Translations under genes and position numbers: made by a program
The notes under the pieces: generated by a model
Told to the model about the DNA's origin: nothing
The model's input: only the letters and a program-made list of their open reading frames with translations
Databases searched by the model: none
Shown here: piece by piece, positions 31,233-39,659 of the stretch
How the letters are laid out: every line of letters starts with the position of its first letter
Position numbering within the stretch: position 1 is the first letter of the stretch
Assembly (NCBI GenBank): GCA_003244185.1
Contig: QHBT01000028.1
Coordinates: 1-59,614 of the forward strand
Source: Candidatus Dormiibacter spiritus
Lineage (GTDB): Bacteria; Chloroflexota; Dormibacteria; Dormibacterales; Dormibacteraceae
Length of the DNA: 59,614 nt
Direction of reading: 5' to 3'

Positions 31233-31551
31233 TGAAGCGCTGCGGGTCGCGCCAGCGGAACAGACTCTCCTGAACCTCGAAGACGGAGTCCAGAATCTCT
31301 TGCACCTGCTCCGAATCTCTATATACGTTCTTGCAACCGGCGGGCAGCTCGGCCATCTGCTGCTTGATGGCGCTCCGGAGCTTCCGAGGCACGGTCTTCA
31401 CGCCGTCCCGGTTCATCTCTTCCAGGCCCCAGAGGACCTTGTCGGTCACGTTCAGCATGCGGTAGAACGCATAGCGGCGGTCATTGCTGCGCCGGATGGT
31501 CTCTTCCAACTCGCCGATAGCCAGATTCGTCTCATCAATCATGCGCCTCAC
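31195..31551 (-). CDS. Conserved-looking helical protein of unknown function
   Basis: 118 residues, charged and largely helical: MIDETNLAIGELEETIRRSNDRR and KLRSAIKQQMAELPAG suggest short coiled coils. No domain is recognised. Its 3' end overlaps the DtxR-family gene by 38 bp. A GGTGAGG just upstream of ATG 31542 suggests that ATG as an alternative start to GTG 31551. It appears to be the first gene of the DtxR-telA operon and could be a partner of TelA; that is inference only. Confidence 0.6.
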   Translation of the reverse strand: MRRMIDETNLAIGELEETIRRSNDRRYAFYRMLNVTDKVLWGLEEMNRDGVKTVPRKLRSAIKQQMAELPAGCKNVYRDSEQVQEILDSVFEVQESLFRWRDPQRFSGDEEDFDRLVG

Positions 31552-31608
31552 CTACCTTTTCAGTACGATGCCGTTCACTCTGACGCAGCCTTTGCAGCCT
31601 CCCGTCAG

Positions 31609-32238
31609 ATGACATTTCCGTCTTCTCCCGAATTGATTTCGCGGCTCGCCGCCGCCCTCCTTCCAATCGATCGCTGGGGTACCTTTCGACGCGGGGCTCG
31701 ACCAGCAGCCGTTGTCGCGCTCTTATTCCGGCGCGAGGGTCGCTGGCACGTTCCCTTCGTAGTCAGGCAAAGCGGCCTACGCAACCATCCTGGCCAGATC
31801 GGGCTCCCCGGAGGAGGCCTCCTTCCCGACGAGAATGCGTGGACCGCCGCGGCTCGGGAGGCAAATGAGGAAATCGGTGTCAATACCGACGACCTCGTGC
31901 CACTCGGTGCCGCCCCACCAGTCTACGCGGCGGTGAGCAATTATTCAGTGGTGCCGTTCGTGGCCTGGCTGCGAGGACCCGAGCCGACCTTCGTCCCTGA
32001 TAGCGACGAGGTCGCTGCCGTGCTGGAAGTGCCGCTCAGCACGCTGATCGACGAGAACGCCTGGATCGGAGCAGCCGACTCCTGGCCGGGGCTGCACCTG
32101 CCGGTGGTGGACACCGCGATCTGGGGCCTCACCGCCCGCCTGCTCGCCGATCTGCTGCCGGCACTGCGCGCCGGGCGGCGGGAGGCAGAGCCGTCTGGCG
32201 AGGGCTCCGGGAATCAGTCGGCTGACGAGCCTCGCTAG
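31609..32238 (+). CDS. Nudix hydrolase, CoA pyrophosphatase type
   Basis: 209 residues from ATG 31609. The CoA-pyrophosphatase motif is VRQSGLRNHPGQIGLPGGG (compare LxxHxGQxxFPGG) and overlaps the Nudix box G-x5-E-x7-REANEEIGV. Relatives hydrolyse CoA and acyl-CoA to phosphopantetheine plus 3',5'-ADP. No Shine-Dalgarno is visible; TACGAT at 31566-31571 could be a -10. The Pro/Glu-rich C-terminus is not conserved. Divergent from the DtxR-telA operon. Confidence 0.82.
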   Translation: MTFPSSPELISRLAAALLPIDRWGTFRRGARPAAVVALLFRREGRWHVPFVVRQSGLRNHPGQIGLPGGGLLPDENAWTAAAREANEEIGVNTDDLVPLGAAPPVYAAVSNYSVVPFVAWLRGPEPTFVPDSDEVAAVLEVPLSTLIDENAWIGAADSWPGLHLPVVDTAIWGLTARLLADLLPALRAGRREAEPSGEGSGNQSADEPR

Positions 32239-32252
32239 CCAGTGCGCTCGCT

Positions 32253-32342
32253 CTACGGGCGACGCTGCAGCCGGCGCAGTGACAGTGCCAGATAGACGCC
32301 CAGAATGCCCAGGCCGAGGGCGTAACCGAGTCCCAGGTACAT
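32253..32342 (-). CDS. ccmD: CcmD-like haem exporter microprotein
   Basis: 29 residues: one membrane helix (LGLGYALGLGILGVYLALSL) then a basic tail (RRLQRRP), the standard CcmD form. Its ATG overlaps the ccmC stop as ATGA, so it is translationally coupled. CcmD assists release of haem-loaded CcmE from CcmABC. It is the last gene of the long ccm operon. It is easily missed because of its length. Confidence 0.75.
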   Translation of the reverse strand: MYLGLGYALGLGILGVYLALSLRRLQRRP

Positions 32343-33040
32343 CAGCGGGCGAGCTCCAGGCTGGCGTTCGTGGCGCGGCCCTCCTGCTCTTCGGCCTGCT
32401 GCTCGATGCTGTAGCGGATGCTGACCAGGGCCGCCGTCAGGATCAGCGTCGCGACGACGGTGACGCCAAAGGTCAGCAGCATCGCAAAAGGCAGCGCCGG
32501 CTGCCCGTTGCCGGCGCGAAGTGAGGGGTGAAGGGTGCGCCACCACTGCACGCTGAAGTAGACGATCGGGACGTCGATAAAGCCGAAGATGCCGACGACA
32601 GCCGCCAACCGGCTGGCTTGCCAGCCCGGCGAAGCGAACTTCCGCACCAGCAGATAGCCGGCGTAGATCAGCCAGAGCACGACCGTCGTGGTGAAGCGGG
32701 CATCCCAGGTCTGGGAGGGATCCCAGCCCCAGATCGGCTTGGCCCAGACGATGCCCATCGAGATGTTGACAGTCAGCATGACGAGCCCGACCTGCGCTGC
32801 CGCGTGCGCCAGGCGGTCGCTCGCGGCTCCGGGGCGCACTAGGTGCGTCGCGCTCGCCACCACCACAATCGCAAAGCACGCGAAGCCGGCGATGGCGGCG
32901 GAGACATGCAAGTAGAAGATCCGCTGCACGGGCCCCTGGACCGCGTCCTGGGGCGCATAGAGGAAGACCATGGCCAGCGCTCCCAACAACGCGACCACGC
33001 CGGCAGCTGTCAGGACATAGGGCAGGCGGTGTTCAGTCAT
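32342..33040 (-). CDS. ccmC: Haem exporter protein CcmC
   Basis: 232 residues with six membrane helices and the WWD-type haem-handling motif PIWGWDPSQTWDARFT (about residues 100-115). Conserved His residues lie in IFYLHVSAAIAG and WWRTLHPSLR. CcmC presents haem to CcmE on the outer face. ATG 33040 lies inside the ccmB stop region (8-bp overlap). The C-terminal SIRYSIEQQAEEQEGRA is soluble. Confidence 0.92.
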   Translation of the reverse strand: MTEHRLPYVLTAAGVVALLGALAMVFLYAPQDAVQGPVQRIFYLHVSAAIAGFACFAIVVVASATHLVRPGAASDRLAHAAAQVGLVMLTVNISMGIVWAKPIWGWDPSQTWDARFTTTVVLWLIYAGYLLVRKFASPGWQASRLAAVVGIFGFIDVPIVYFSVQWWRTLHPSLRAGNGQPALPFAMLLTFGVTVVATLILTAALVSIRYSIEQQAEEQEGRATNASLELAR

Positions 33041-33695
33041 CGAGCACAAAGCGGGCCGCCAGGACGGCCGCTATCCAGAAGAGTACCCCCAGATCCAGGA
33101 GCAGAAGTGATGGTTCGGGGCTCACCGCCTGGCCGGCGAAGGCCTCCTGCAGAGCCCTGCCACCTAGCACCACGAACGGCAGCCAGAGCGGCAGGACGAG
33201 CACCGGGAGGAGCAGTTCCTTGGCGCGCGTCTGGGCGGCCAGGGCAGCGAAGAGGGAACCCAGGGCCGCGATGCCCAGGCTGGCGGCGACGCTGATGGCG
33301 ACGATTGCGGCTGAGAGGGGAGCGCCGAAGAACAGCGCCATTCCCAACAGCAGCACGGCCTCGGTGGCGAGGAGCACGAGGCCGGCCGCGGCGGCCTTGC
33401 CGGCAAACAGCGCGCCGGCGGGGGCGGGAGTCAACAGCATCGCCTCCAGCGAGCCCCGGTCCTTCTCTCCTGCAAAGCTGCGGCCGAAGGCGACGAGTCC
33501 CACAAAGACCAGGACCAGCCAGAGAATGCCAGGTGCCAGGCGGGGAACGCTGGCGCCGTTCAGATCGAAGGCGAAGTTGGCGATCAAGAGCGCCAGGACG
33601 ACGAAGGTGGCGAGTGCTGGCAGTAGTTCGCGACCGCGCCACTCGCTGCGCAGGTCCTTCCGCGCCACGGCCAAAGCTATCTGAAGGGATCGCAA
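33033..33695 (-). CDS. ccmB: Haem exporter subunit CcmB
   Basis: 220 residues, six membrane helices. The N-terminal ALAVARKDLRSEWRGRELLPA and the loop GRSFAGEKDRGSLEAMLLTP are typical CcmB sequences. It forms the membrane part of the CcmAB ABC complex that powers release of holo-CcmE. The start is TTG 33695, 15 nt after the ccmA stop. Confidence 0.9.
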   Translation of the reverse strand: MRSLQIALAVARKDLRSEWRGRELLPALATFVVLALLIANFAFDLNGASVPRLAPGILWLVLVFVGLVAFGRSFAGEKDRGSLEAMLLTPAPAGALFAGKAAAAGLVLLATEAVLLLGMALFFGAPLSAAIVAISVAASLGIAALGSLFAALAAQTRAKELLLPVLVLPLWLPFVVLGGRALQEAFAGQAVSPEPSLLLLDLGVLFWIAAVLAARFVLDD

Positions 33696-33710
33696 TCTAG
33701 CAGGCCGATG

Positions 33711-34361
33711 CTAGTCAGCGTTCACGACTTGTAGCGCCCAGGGATCGCCCGCCGGTAGTCCGGCTTTGAGCAGCAGGCCGCGGGAGCAGAGCTCGCGGGC
33801 CAGGCTTCGGTCATGGGTCGCCATCAGCACTGTGCGATCCCGGAAGAGGCGGCCGAGCAGCGCCCGACCGCTCGAGTCCAAGCTCGCGTCGGGCTCATCC
33901 AGGATCAGCAGCTCGGGTTGATGCAGGACCGAGCGGGCCAGCGCCAGGCGCTGCTGCAGTCCCCGGGAGAGCGTCCCCGCCCGGGCCCGCTGTACAGCCG
34001 CCAACCCGCACTCTTCCAGAGCCTCTGTCACCCGCTGGGTGGAGACGCCTTGGAGGACTGCGAAAAACTCGAGGTTCTCCCTGACGCTGAGCTCCTCGTA
34101 GACGCCCGGCTGATGGCCGAGATAGCCCAGCCTTCCCCGCAGCCGCTCCCTCTGTGCTCCGGCGTCGAGTCCGAACAGCACCAGCCGGCCGGACGCGGGC
34201 CGGGCAGCGGTGGCGATGAGCCGGAGCAGAGTGGTCTTACCGGCTCCGTTGTCACCCAGCACCGCCAGACGCTCACCCGCGGCGACCTGCAGATCCATCG
34301 GTCCCAGAGCGAGCCTCGAGCCAAAGCGCTGAGTCAGCGCACCCGCCACGATGACACTCAC
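33711..34361 (-). CDS. ccmA: ABC transporter ATPase CcmA
   Basis: 216 residues from GTG 34361. Walker A is LGDNGAGKTTLLRLI, signature TLSRGLQQRLALARSVL, Walker B LLILDEPDASLD and switch His in MATHDRSLA. It drives the CcmAB step in cytochrome c maturation. GTG 34361 overlaps the TGA of the preceding 28-codon gene (GTGA), which decides this start over a longer upstream frame. Confidence 0.92.
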   Translation of the reverse strand: MSVIVAGALTQRFGSRLALGPMDLQVAAGERLAVLGDNGAGKTTLLRLIATAARPASGRLVLFGLDAGAQRERLRGRLGYLGHQPGVYEELSVRENLEFFAVLQGVSTQRVTEALEECGLAAVQRARAGTLSRGLQQRLALARSVLHQPELLILDEPDASLDSSGRALLGRLFRDRTVLMATHDRSLARELCSRGLLLKAGLPAGDPWALQVVNAD

Positions 34362-34444
34362 TTCCGGGGGGCCCGTCCCAGCAGCGGCCACAGGGCATAG
34401 GCCGCCCCGGCCAGGAAGAGAGCGGTGGCCAGCAGCCAGATCAA
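34358..34444 (-). CDS. 28-residue membrane microprotein between ccmF and ccmA
   Basis: Starting at TTG 34444, this frame encodes a hydrophobic helix (LIWLLATALFLAGAAYALWP) and a short basic end (LLGRAPRK). The TTG overlaps the ccmF stop (TTGA) and the stop overlaps the ccmA start (GTGA), so three genes are chained by 4-bp overlaps, which would be unlikely for a spurious frame. The helix followed by LWPLL resembles the first helix of CcmI/CcmH-type subunits. I infer a ccm accessory microprotein; expression is unproven. Confidence 0.55.
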   Translation of the reverse strand: MIWLLATALFLAGAAYALWPLLGRAPRK

Positions 34445-36423
34445 GTCGTTCGAGCTGGGACCGGCCGCAGAGCCGGGGAGTTCTGGCGGGCGCCCAGGGG
34501 CAGGCTCAGGTGGCCCAGGACCATGCCTGTGACAAGAAGCGAAGCCCCCACCCAGACCCAGCTGACCAGGGGATTTACGAAGACACGCAGCGACACCACG
34601 TCGCCGGCCGACGTCCCGGTCAGCACCACGTAGACGTCATCGAGCGCGCCTGAGTCGATGGCAACGCGGCTGACCACCTGGTCGCCCAGAGCCGGATAGG
34701 TCAGCCGGGAGGGCTCATAGATCGCCGAGCCGGCGCTGAGCCGCGCGATCAGCGCAACGTGATCTCCCTGCCGCTCCTCTCGCGTTCCCAGGTAGGTCAG
34801 ATGATGGCCGGCGAGCGTCATGGATTGGCCTGGTTTCAGCTGCACGTCCTGCTGCTGCTGCCAGGCGTGCGAGCCGGCGATGCCGATCACCAAGACGAGG
34901 AAGCCGATATGCGCCAGGTAGGCGCCGTAGCGCCGGCGGTTTCGGGCGGCCAGCCTGACGAACGCGACAGGCCAGCTGGCCGCCAGGCGCCGGGCCTGGA
35001 ATGTGCCGCGAGCGTATTCCAGGCCGCAGGTGGCCAGACCCGCTGCCGCCAGGGGAAGGGCCAAAAGCGCGGTGCCCTGGCGCACCCCAGCGGCCAGCAG
35101 CAGAGTGAGCGTGAATATGCCGGCGGCCAGTGGCCAGCGCAGGTTGCGCAGCCAGGTCCGACCGGCGCGCTGCCAGGGCAGCAGAGGACCGAAGCCGAGC
35201 AGTGCCAGCAAGAGCACAAAGAGGGGCGCCGAAACCCTCTCGTAATAGTCCTGTCCAACCACCAGCTGGCGTCCTGTGAGACCGCTCAGGAGTGGCAGGA
35301 GCACCCCCCAGAGAACCGCCGCGGCCAGCGCCAGCAAGATGCCGTTCTGAACGTGGAAGGCGCCTTCCCGGGAGACCGCCGCGGGCGAGGCGAGCTGAGG
35401 GCCAGGCGCCGACCGCCCCGCCCTGGTCAGCGTGACCAAGGAAGCCGCCAGGCAGATCAGAAAGAAGCCGAAGAACCAGGGTCCCAGCGGGCTCACCGCG
35501 AAGGTGTGCACCGACGGCACGACGCCGCTGCGGACTATGAAGGTGCCGAAGATCGAGAGCAGGAAAGCCGTGACCACCAGTCCGAAGCCCCAGGTGCGCA
35601 GCTGGCCGGATGCTCGTTCCTGAACCAGGGCGGTGTGCAGGTAGGCGGTGGTCACCAGCCAGGGCAGCAGGGCGACATTCTCGACCGGATCCCAGCCCCA
35701 GTAACCGCCCCAGCCGAGGACGTGGTAGGCCCACCACATGCCCAGCACCAGACCGGTGCTCTGCAGCGCCCAGGCCAGCAGTGCGAACCGCCGGGTGTGA
35801 CGGATCCACTCGCCGCCGGCCGCAGCCTCGCCGGCCCAGAGCGCCGCCATGGCAAAGCTGAAGGGAACCGCGAAGGAGCTGTAGCCGGCGAGCAGGAAGG
35901 GAGGATGCACGAGCATGCCGCCGTCGCGCAGTACCGGGGTCAGGCCCAGGCCGTCGCCGGGCACGATTGGCAGCACGTCAAACGGACTGGACACAAACAC
36001 CAGCACGAGTAGGAAAAACCCGGCCAGGCCGGCCAGGATGGCGTTGGCGTAGGCGGGCAGCTTCGTCCCGAGCCTCGGGGCTGCAGCCAGAGAGGCGGCG
36101 CCCAGCAGGCTGAGCAGGAGCGCCCAGTAGAGCAGCGAGCCCTCCTGCCCGCCATAGAAAGCGGCAGCCACCAGCGGCGTCGCCAGCGACCGATCGGTGT
36201 GCTCAACCACATAGGCGAGCGAGAAATCGTGGCTCAGCAGGGCGTAGAGAAGGACTGCCGCGGCTCCCACCACGCCTGTCGCGCCGGCATAGAAAGCTCG
36301 ACGGGCGACCCGCGCCAGCACTGGATCCCCGCGCAGCCCGGCGGTTAAGGCCAGAACGCCGCTGGACAGGTCCAGCACCAGCGCTGTGAGCAGGAACGCC
36401 GCGCCGAGGATGGCGGCCGACAT
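34441..36423 (-). CDS. ccmF: Cytochrome c haem lyase subunit CcmF
   Basis: 660 residues with about 15 membrane helices. The WWD motif WGGYWGWDPVENVALLPW and surrounding conserved His residues (GMLVHPPFLLAGY, AYLHTAL, VPSVHTF) identify CcmF, which receives haem from CcmE and attaches it to CxxCH apocytochromes together with CcmH. It starts 9 nt after ccmE. No ccmH is visible in the window. Length is normal for the family. Confidence 0.95.
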   Translation of the reverse strand: MSAAILGAAFLLTALVLDLSSGVLALTAGLRGDPVLARVARRAFYAGATGVVGAAAVLLYALLSHDFSLAYVVEHTDRSLATPLVAAAFYGGQEGSLLYWALLLSLLGAASLAAAPRLGTKLPAYANAILAGLAGFFLLVLVFVSSPFDVLPIVPGDGLGLTPVLRDGGMLVHPPFLLAGYSSFAVPFSFAMAALWAGEAAAGGEWIRHTRRFALLAWALQSTGLVLGMWWAYHVLGWGGYWGWDPVENVALLPWLVTTAYLHTALVQERASGQLRTWGFGLVVTAFLLSIFGTFIVRSGVVPSVHTFAVSPLGPWFFGFFLICLAASLVTLTRAGRSAPGPQLASPAAVSREGAFHVQNGILLALAAAVLWGVLLPLLSGLTGRQLVVGQDYYERVSAPLFVLLLALLGFGPLLPWQRAGRTWLRNLRWPLAAGIFTLTLLLAAGVRQGTALLALPLAAAGLATCGLEYARGTFQARRLAASWPVAFVRLAARNRRRYGAYLAHIGFLVLVIGIAGSHAWQQQQDVQLKPGQSMTLAGHHLTYLGTREERQGDHVALIARLSAGSAIYEPSRLTYPALGDQVVSRVAIDSGALDDVYVVLTGTSAGDVVSLRVFVNPLVSWVWVGASLLVTGMVLGHLSLPLGARQNSPALRPVPARTT

Positions 36424-36432
36424 GCTGATTCC

Positions 36433-36846
36433 TCAGCTTGCCGGCGAGGCCGTCGCGAACCGGGAGGGGCACTTCGTCTGCAGCGTGCGCGCGTGGAAGA
36501 CCCCGTCGGAGCCCACCTTGCCCGCCACCACCACCTGAACGCCAGGCCGGAAGATATCCGGCACAGTGCCCGTGTAATCGACGGGTATCGTGCTGGAGCC
36601 CTCGGCGGCAGTGAATCGGATGTGCAAGCCGCCGTCGGAGCGCACCACGTCGTCCTGCACCACCCCCAGCACCCTCGCCTCTCGGTCCGAGGGATGCGCC
36701 TTCATCTCGTTGATCGTCTCGTAGTACTCGGCCGAGGTGCCTGTAGCCGAATAGATCAGATAGCCGAGTAGGCCGACCACCGCCAGCCCCAGCAGCAGCC
36801 AGCGCCAACGTCCCAGCAGCGCTGTCGCGCGCACGCTGACGCTCAC
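36433..36846 (-). CDS. ccmE: Cytochrome c maturation haem chaperone CcmE, Cys-type
   Basis: 137 residues: one N-terminal helix (RWLLLGLAVVGLLGYLIYSA), then the OB-fold (AEYYETINEMKAH, RVLGVVQDDVVR, YTGTVPDIFRPGVQVVVAG). The haem-binding site, HxxxY in E. coli and CxxxY in archaeal-type proteins, reads LQTKCPSRF: the Cys is present and the Tyr is Phe. The C-terminal tail after it is only six residues. It carries haem from CcmC to CcmF. The Cys form is known; the Phe is unusual. Confidence 0.9.
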   Translation of the reverse strand: MSVSVRATALLGRWRWLLLGLAVVGLLGYLIYSATGTSAEYYETINEMKAHPSDREARVLGVVQDDVVRSDGGLHIRFTAAEGSSTIPVDYTGTVPDIFRPGVQVVVAGKVGSDGVFHARTLQTKCPSRFATASPAS

Positions 36847-36871
36847 GCGCGCTGCTCGGAAAAGATGGCGT

Positions 36872-37393
36872 TCATGACTTGATTCCTACCAGTTCCAGAT
36901 AGCGGCTCAACAGCGCTGCATTGAGTGGGCCTCGGTGCTGGGCCACCACAAACCCGGCGGCGTTGAGGAAGTAAGTGGTCGGAAGCCCATCCGTCTGATA
37001 ACCGGACGGGATGCCACCTCTTGCCTGACCCACCGGATAAGGTACAGGCTGGGCCAAGAGAAAGGCGCGCGCCGCCTCCGCTGTGTCCCTGGTGTCCACG
37101 CCGAGAAAGTGCACAGTGGCCCGCCGGCTCACCGCTTCCCGGGCGAGCAGCGGCATCTCCTGCCGGCAGGGCTGGCACCAGGAGGCCCAGAAGTTGAGAA
37201 CCACCGGCTGGCCGCGCAACTCGTGCAGGCTCGTCTGGCCGCCGCGGTCCAGCCGCTCGACCGAGAACTCTGGTGCAGCCTGGCCCAGTAACCCAGGATC
37301 AGAGCGAGCATGGAGCAGGCCCCAGCCGAGCGCCACCACGATCACCAGCAGCAGCGCGCTGACGCCGGTCCAGACAACCAGCCGGGCGCTCAT
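36872..37393 (-). CDS. Thiol:disulfide oxidoreductase CcmG/ResA-like
   Basis: 173 residues: an N-terminal membrane anchor (about residues 5-28) and a thioredoxin fold with VVLNFWASWCQPCRQEMP (CxxC) and cis-Pro in GLPTTYF. It would reduce apocytochrome CxxCH thiols outside the membrane before haem attachment. It overlaps the LLM gene start/stop by 4 bp and lies 25 nt before ccmE. Family and context support the CcmG role. Confidence 0.88.
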   Translation of the reverse strand: MSARLVVWTGVSALLLVIVVALGWGLLHARSDPGLLGQAAPEFSVERLDRGGQTSLHELRGQPVVLNFWASWCQPCRQEMPLLAREAVSRRATVHFLGVDTRDTAEAARAFLLAQPVPYPVGQARGGIPSGYQTDGLPTTYFLNAAGFVVAQHRGPLNAALLSRYLELVGIKS

Positions 37394-38409
37394 CCGGCCG
37401 GAGCCAGGCCAGTCAGGGCCGCGAGGACGCTGGCCGGATCGTCACCGGGCACCCGAAGATCGACCGCCACCTCAGAGACGCCCAACGCTGCGAGCTCGTC
37501 CAGCCGGCGGCGGCATTCAGGGATGGGGCCGATGATGCTGACCAGGTCGACCATCTCGTCGCTCACCGCCGCGGTCGCCTGCGCTCTCCGGCCGCCCAGG
37601 TAGTGCTCCTGGATCTCTCTCGCCTCGGCCTCGAAACCGTAGAGGCAGAAGAGCTGGTTGTAGTAGTTGCGCTGCCTGGTGCCCATCCCGCCGATGTACA
37701 GGGCCAGCTGCGCCCGAACGCTGTCCCGACCTCGCGCCACATCGTCGGTGACTATGACTGGCTGGAAGACGCAGATCGAGAGCTCGGCCAGGGACCGGCC
37801 AGCCCGCTGGGCTCCCCTTGCCAGCTCGGGCTCGAAGGCCCTCGAGAAGTGATGCGGCGAGAAGAAGATGGGGAGCCAGCCGTCGGCGATCTCACCCGCC
37901 AGGGCGATTCCGGCCGGGGTCAGGGTGGCCAGGTAGATGGGGATGCGCGAGCGGACAGGATGCGTGATCAGCTTCAGCCCCTGTGGGAGGTGAAAGATCT
38001 CCCCCTCGTAGGTGAGCCGATCCCGGCGCAGAACTGAACGGACTATCTCGGTCGTCTCGCGCAGCCGCCGCACGCCCCGCCCGAACGGCACCCCATGCCA
38101 GCCCTGCACAACCTGCTGGCCTGAAGTGCCCAGGCCGAGGACGAAGCGGCCGCCCGAGATGCTGTCGAGCGACCCTGCTGTCTGGGCGATCAGGGCTGGG
38201 CTGCGACTGAAGACGTTGACTATGCCGGTCGCCAGCTTGATGCGCTCGGTGTGGTTGGCCAGGTCAGTAAGCACCGTGAAGGCGTCCCAGCCGTACACCT
38301 CGGCGATCCAGACTGTGTCATAGCCGAGGCGATCGCCCGCCTGCACGAAGGCGAGCGTCATCTCACGGGGAATTCGGTCGGTGTAGGGCAGAGTCAGCCC
38401 CAGTCTCAT
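37390..38409 (-). CDS. LLM-class (F420-type) flavin-dependent oxidoreductase
   Basis: 339 residues of the luciferase-like TIM barrel. DRLGYDTVWIAEVYGWDAF, LATGIVNVFSRSPALIAQTA and GRFVLGLGTSGQQVVQGWHG are the conserved blocks; the last binds the phosphate of F420 or FMN in known members. Cofactor F420 is inferred from similarity to actinobacterial LLM proteins. Its stop overlaps the ccmG start, so it is co-transcribed with cytochrome maturation for reasons that are unclear. Confidence 0.85.
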   Translation of the reverse strand: MRLGLTLPYTDRIPREMTLAFVQAGDRLGYDTVWIAEVYGWDAFTVLTDLANHTERIKLATGIVNVFSRSPALIAQTAGSLDSISGGRFVLGLGTSGQQVVQGWHGVPFGRGVRRLRETTEIVRSVLRRDRLTYEGEIFHLPQGLKLITHPVRSRIPIYLATLTPAGIALAGEIADGWLPIFFSPHHFSRAFEPELARGAQRAGRSLAELSICVFQPVIVTDDVARGRDSVRAQLALYIGGMGTRQRNYYNQLFCLYGFEAEAREIQEHYLGGRRAQATAAVSDEMVDLVSIIGPIPECRRRLDELAALGVSEVAVDLRVPGDDPASVLAALTGLAPAG

Positions 38410-38415
38410 CGGGCG

Positions 38416-39648
38416 CTACTCGTCCGGCAGGGCATTCGCCCTCGCGATGCGCGCATACAGCTCAGCGGAGGGCTTGACTTGCCGTTCCTGGGTCTCGAGG
38501 TCCACGCCGATCAACCCGAAGCGCATCGAGTAGCCCCGCGCCCACTCGAAGTTGTCAACCGAGGTCCAGTGAAAGTAGCCGCGCAGATCGACACCAGCCT
38601 GAATCGCCTCCCAGGCCTTGCCCAGAGACGCGCAGAGGAAGGACTGCCGCGGCTCGTCTCTGGCACTGGCGATGCCGTTTTCGGTGATGTAGACGGGCTT
38701 GCCCAGCGGCTTCAGTTCCAGCAGCGCCTCGCGCAGCCAGTCAGGTTGGACCGCCCAGCCGAAATCGGAAAGCGGCAGGCCGGGTGGCACGCTGCGCTCG
38801 ACGAATCCCTGACCCGGGCGGCGCAGGGTGAAACGCACCAATTCACGGCTGTAGTGGTTCACGCCCAGAAAATCGCTGGGCGCCTCCACCACGCGCTGCA
38901 GGCGGCCCCGGCCGACCGGCCAGCTCGTCATCAGCCGGTCGCCCACCCTGGCTGCCAGCCGGTCGAGCCGGCGGGTCGGGTTGTGGGGCAGCAGTGGCCA
39001 GCGATGGTTGGCGATGCCAACCGGCACCTGCGGCGTGATCTTGTGCAGATCCCGATACGCCTGCTCGTGGGCCCGGCGCAGATTGGCCAGGACCCGAAAG
39101 GTTCCCCGCCAGTCGCCGCGGCGGCTGGGCGGAAACTCGCCGTCGAGCCAGCCCATGTAGGCATAGATCAGGGGCTCGTTGAGAGTGCACCAGAATGAGA
39201 CCAGGTGGCCCAGCTCCTCTGCCACCCGCCGCACGAAGGGCAGCCAGGCGGCCGGTGAACCCGCTGCCGCCCAGCCCCCGCGGCGCGTGAACCAGAGCGG
39301 GGAGGTGAAGTGGTGAAGGGTGACCATCGCGCTCAGGCCCTGCTCTCTCAGCTCGGTCAGCACGTCGCGGTAGTGACGCAGCTGGCTCAGGTCGAACTCC
39401 CCCCGCGCCGGCTCCACTCGCGACCACTCGATCGAGAGGCGGTGGGCGTTCTGGCCCAGCTGGCGGAGCAGCCGGAAGTCGGCGGCGAAACGGTGGTAGT
39501 GGTTGCAGGCGGGGTCGGAGGAGTCACCGGTTCGAATGCCGCCGCGCTGCTCGAACTCCCACCAGTCGTTGTTGTGGTTGCCGCCCTCGACCTGGTGGGC
39601 AGCGGTGGCGCAGCCCCAGAGAAAGCCTTCCGGAAACGCTCTCGTCAC
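38416..39648 (-). CDS. GH1 beta-glucosidase
   Basis: 410 residues. The GH1 motifs are FLWGCATAAHQVEGG at the start, the acid/base in WCTLNEPLIYAYMG and the nucleophile in VYITENGIA; HWTSVDNFEWARGY closes the aglycone site. It has no signal peptide, so it hydrolyses beta-glucosides in the cytoplasm. The start is GTG 39648, 11 nt after the histidine phosphatase. It is shorter than the 440-480 typical of GH1, mostly in loops, but catalytic residues are intact. Confidence 0.92.
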   Translation of the reverse strand: MTRAFPEGFLWGCATAAHQVEGGNHNNDWWEFEQRGGIRTGDSSDPACNHYHRFAADFRLLRQLGQNAHRLSIEWSRVEPARGEFDLSQLRHYRDVLTELREQGLSAMVTLHHFTSPLWFTRRGGWAAAGSPAAWLPFVRRVAEELGHLVSFWCTLNEPLIYAYMGWLDGEFPPSRRGDWRGTFRVLANLRRAHEQAYRDLHKITPQVPVGIANHRWPLLPHNPTRRLDRLAARVGDRLMTSWPVGRGRLQRVVEAPSDFLGVNHYSRELVRFTLRRPGQGFVERSVPPGLPLSDFGWAVQPDWLREALLELKPLGKPVYITENGIASARDEPRQSFLCASLGKAWEAIQAGVDLRGYFHWTSVDNFEWARGYSMRFGLIGVDLETQERQVKPSAELYARIARANALPDE

Positions 39649-39659
39649 GGCAGTCGTGG

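Noticed and set aside
31120..31608. Longer Nudix protein starting at 31120
   Set aside because: This part is antisense to the DtxR-family and helical-protein genes and shows no Nudix similarity; ATG 31609 begins just before the conserved region.
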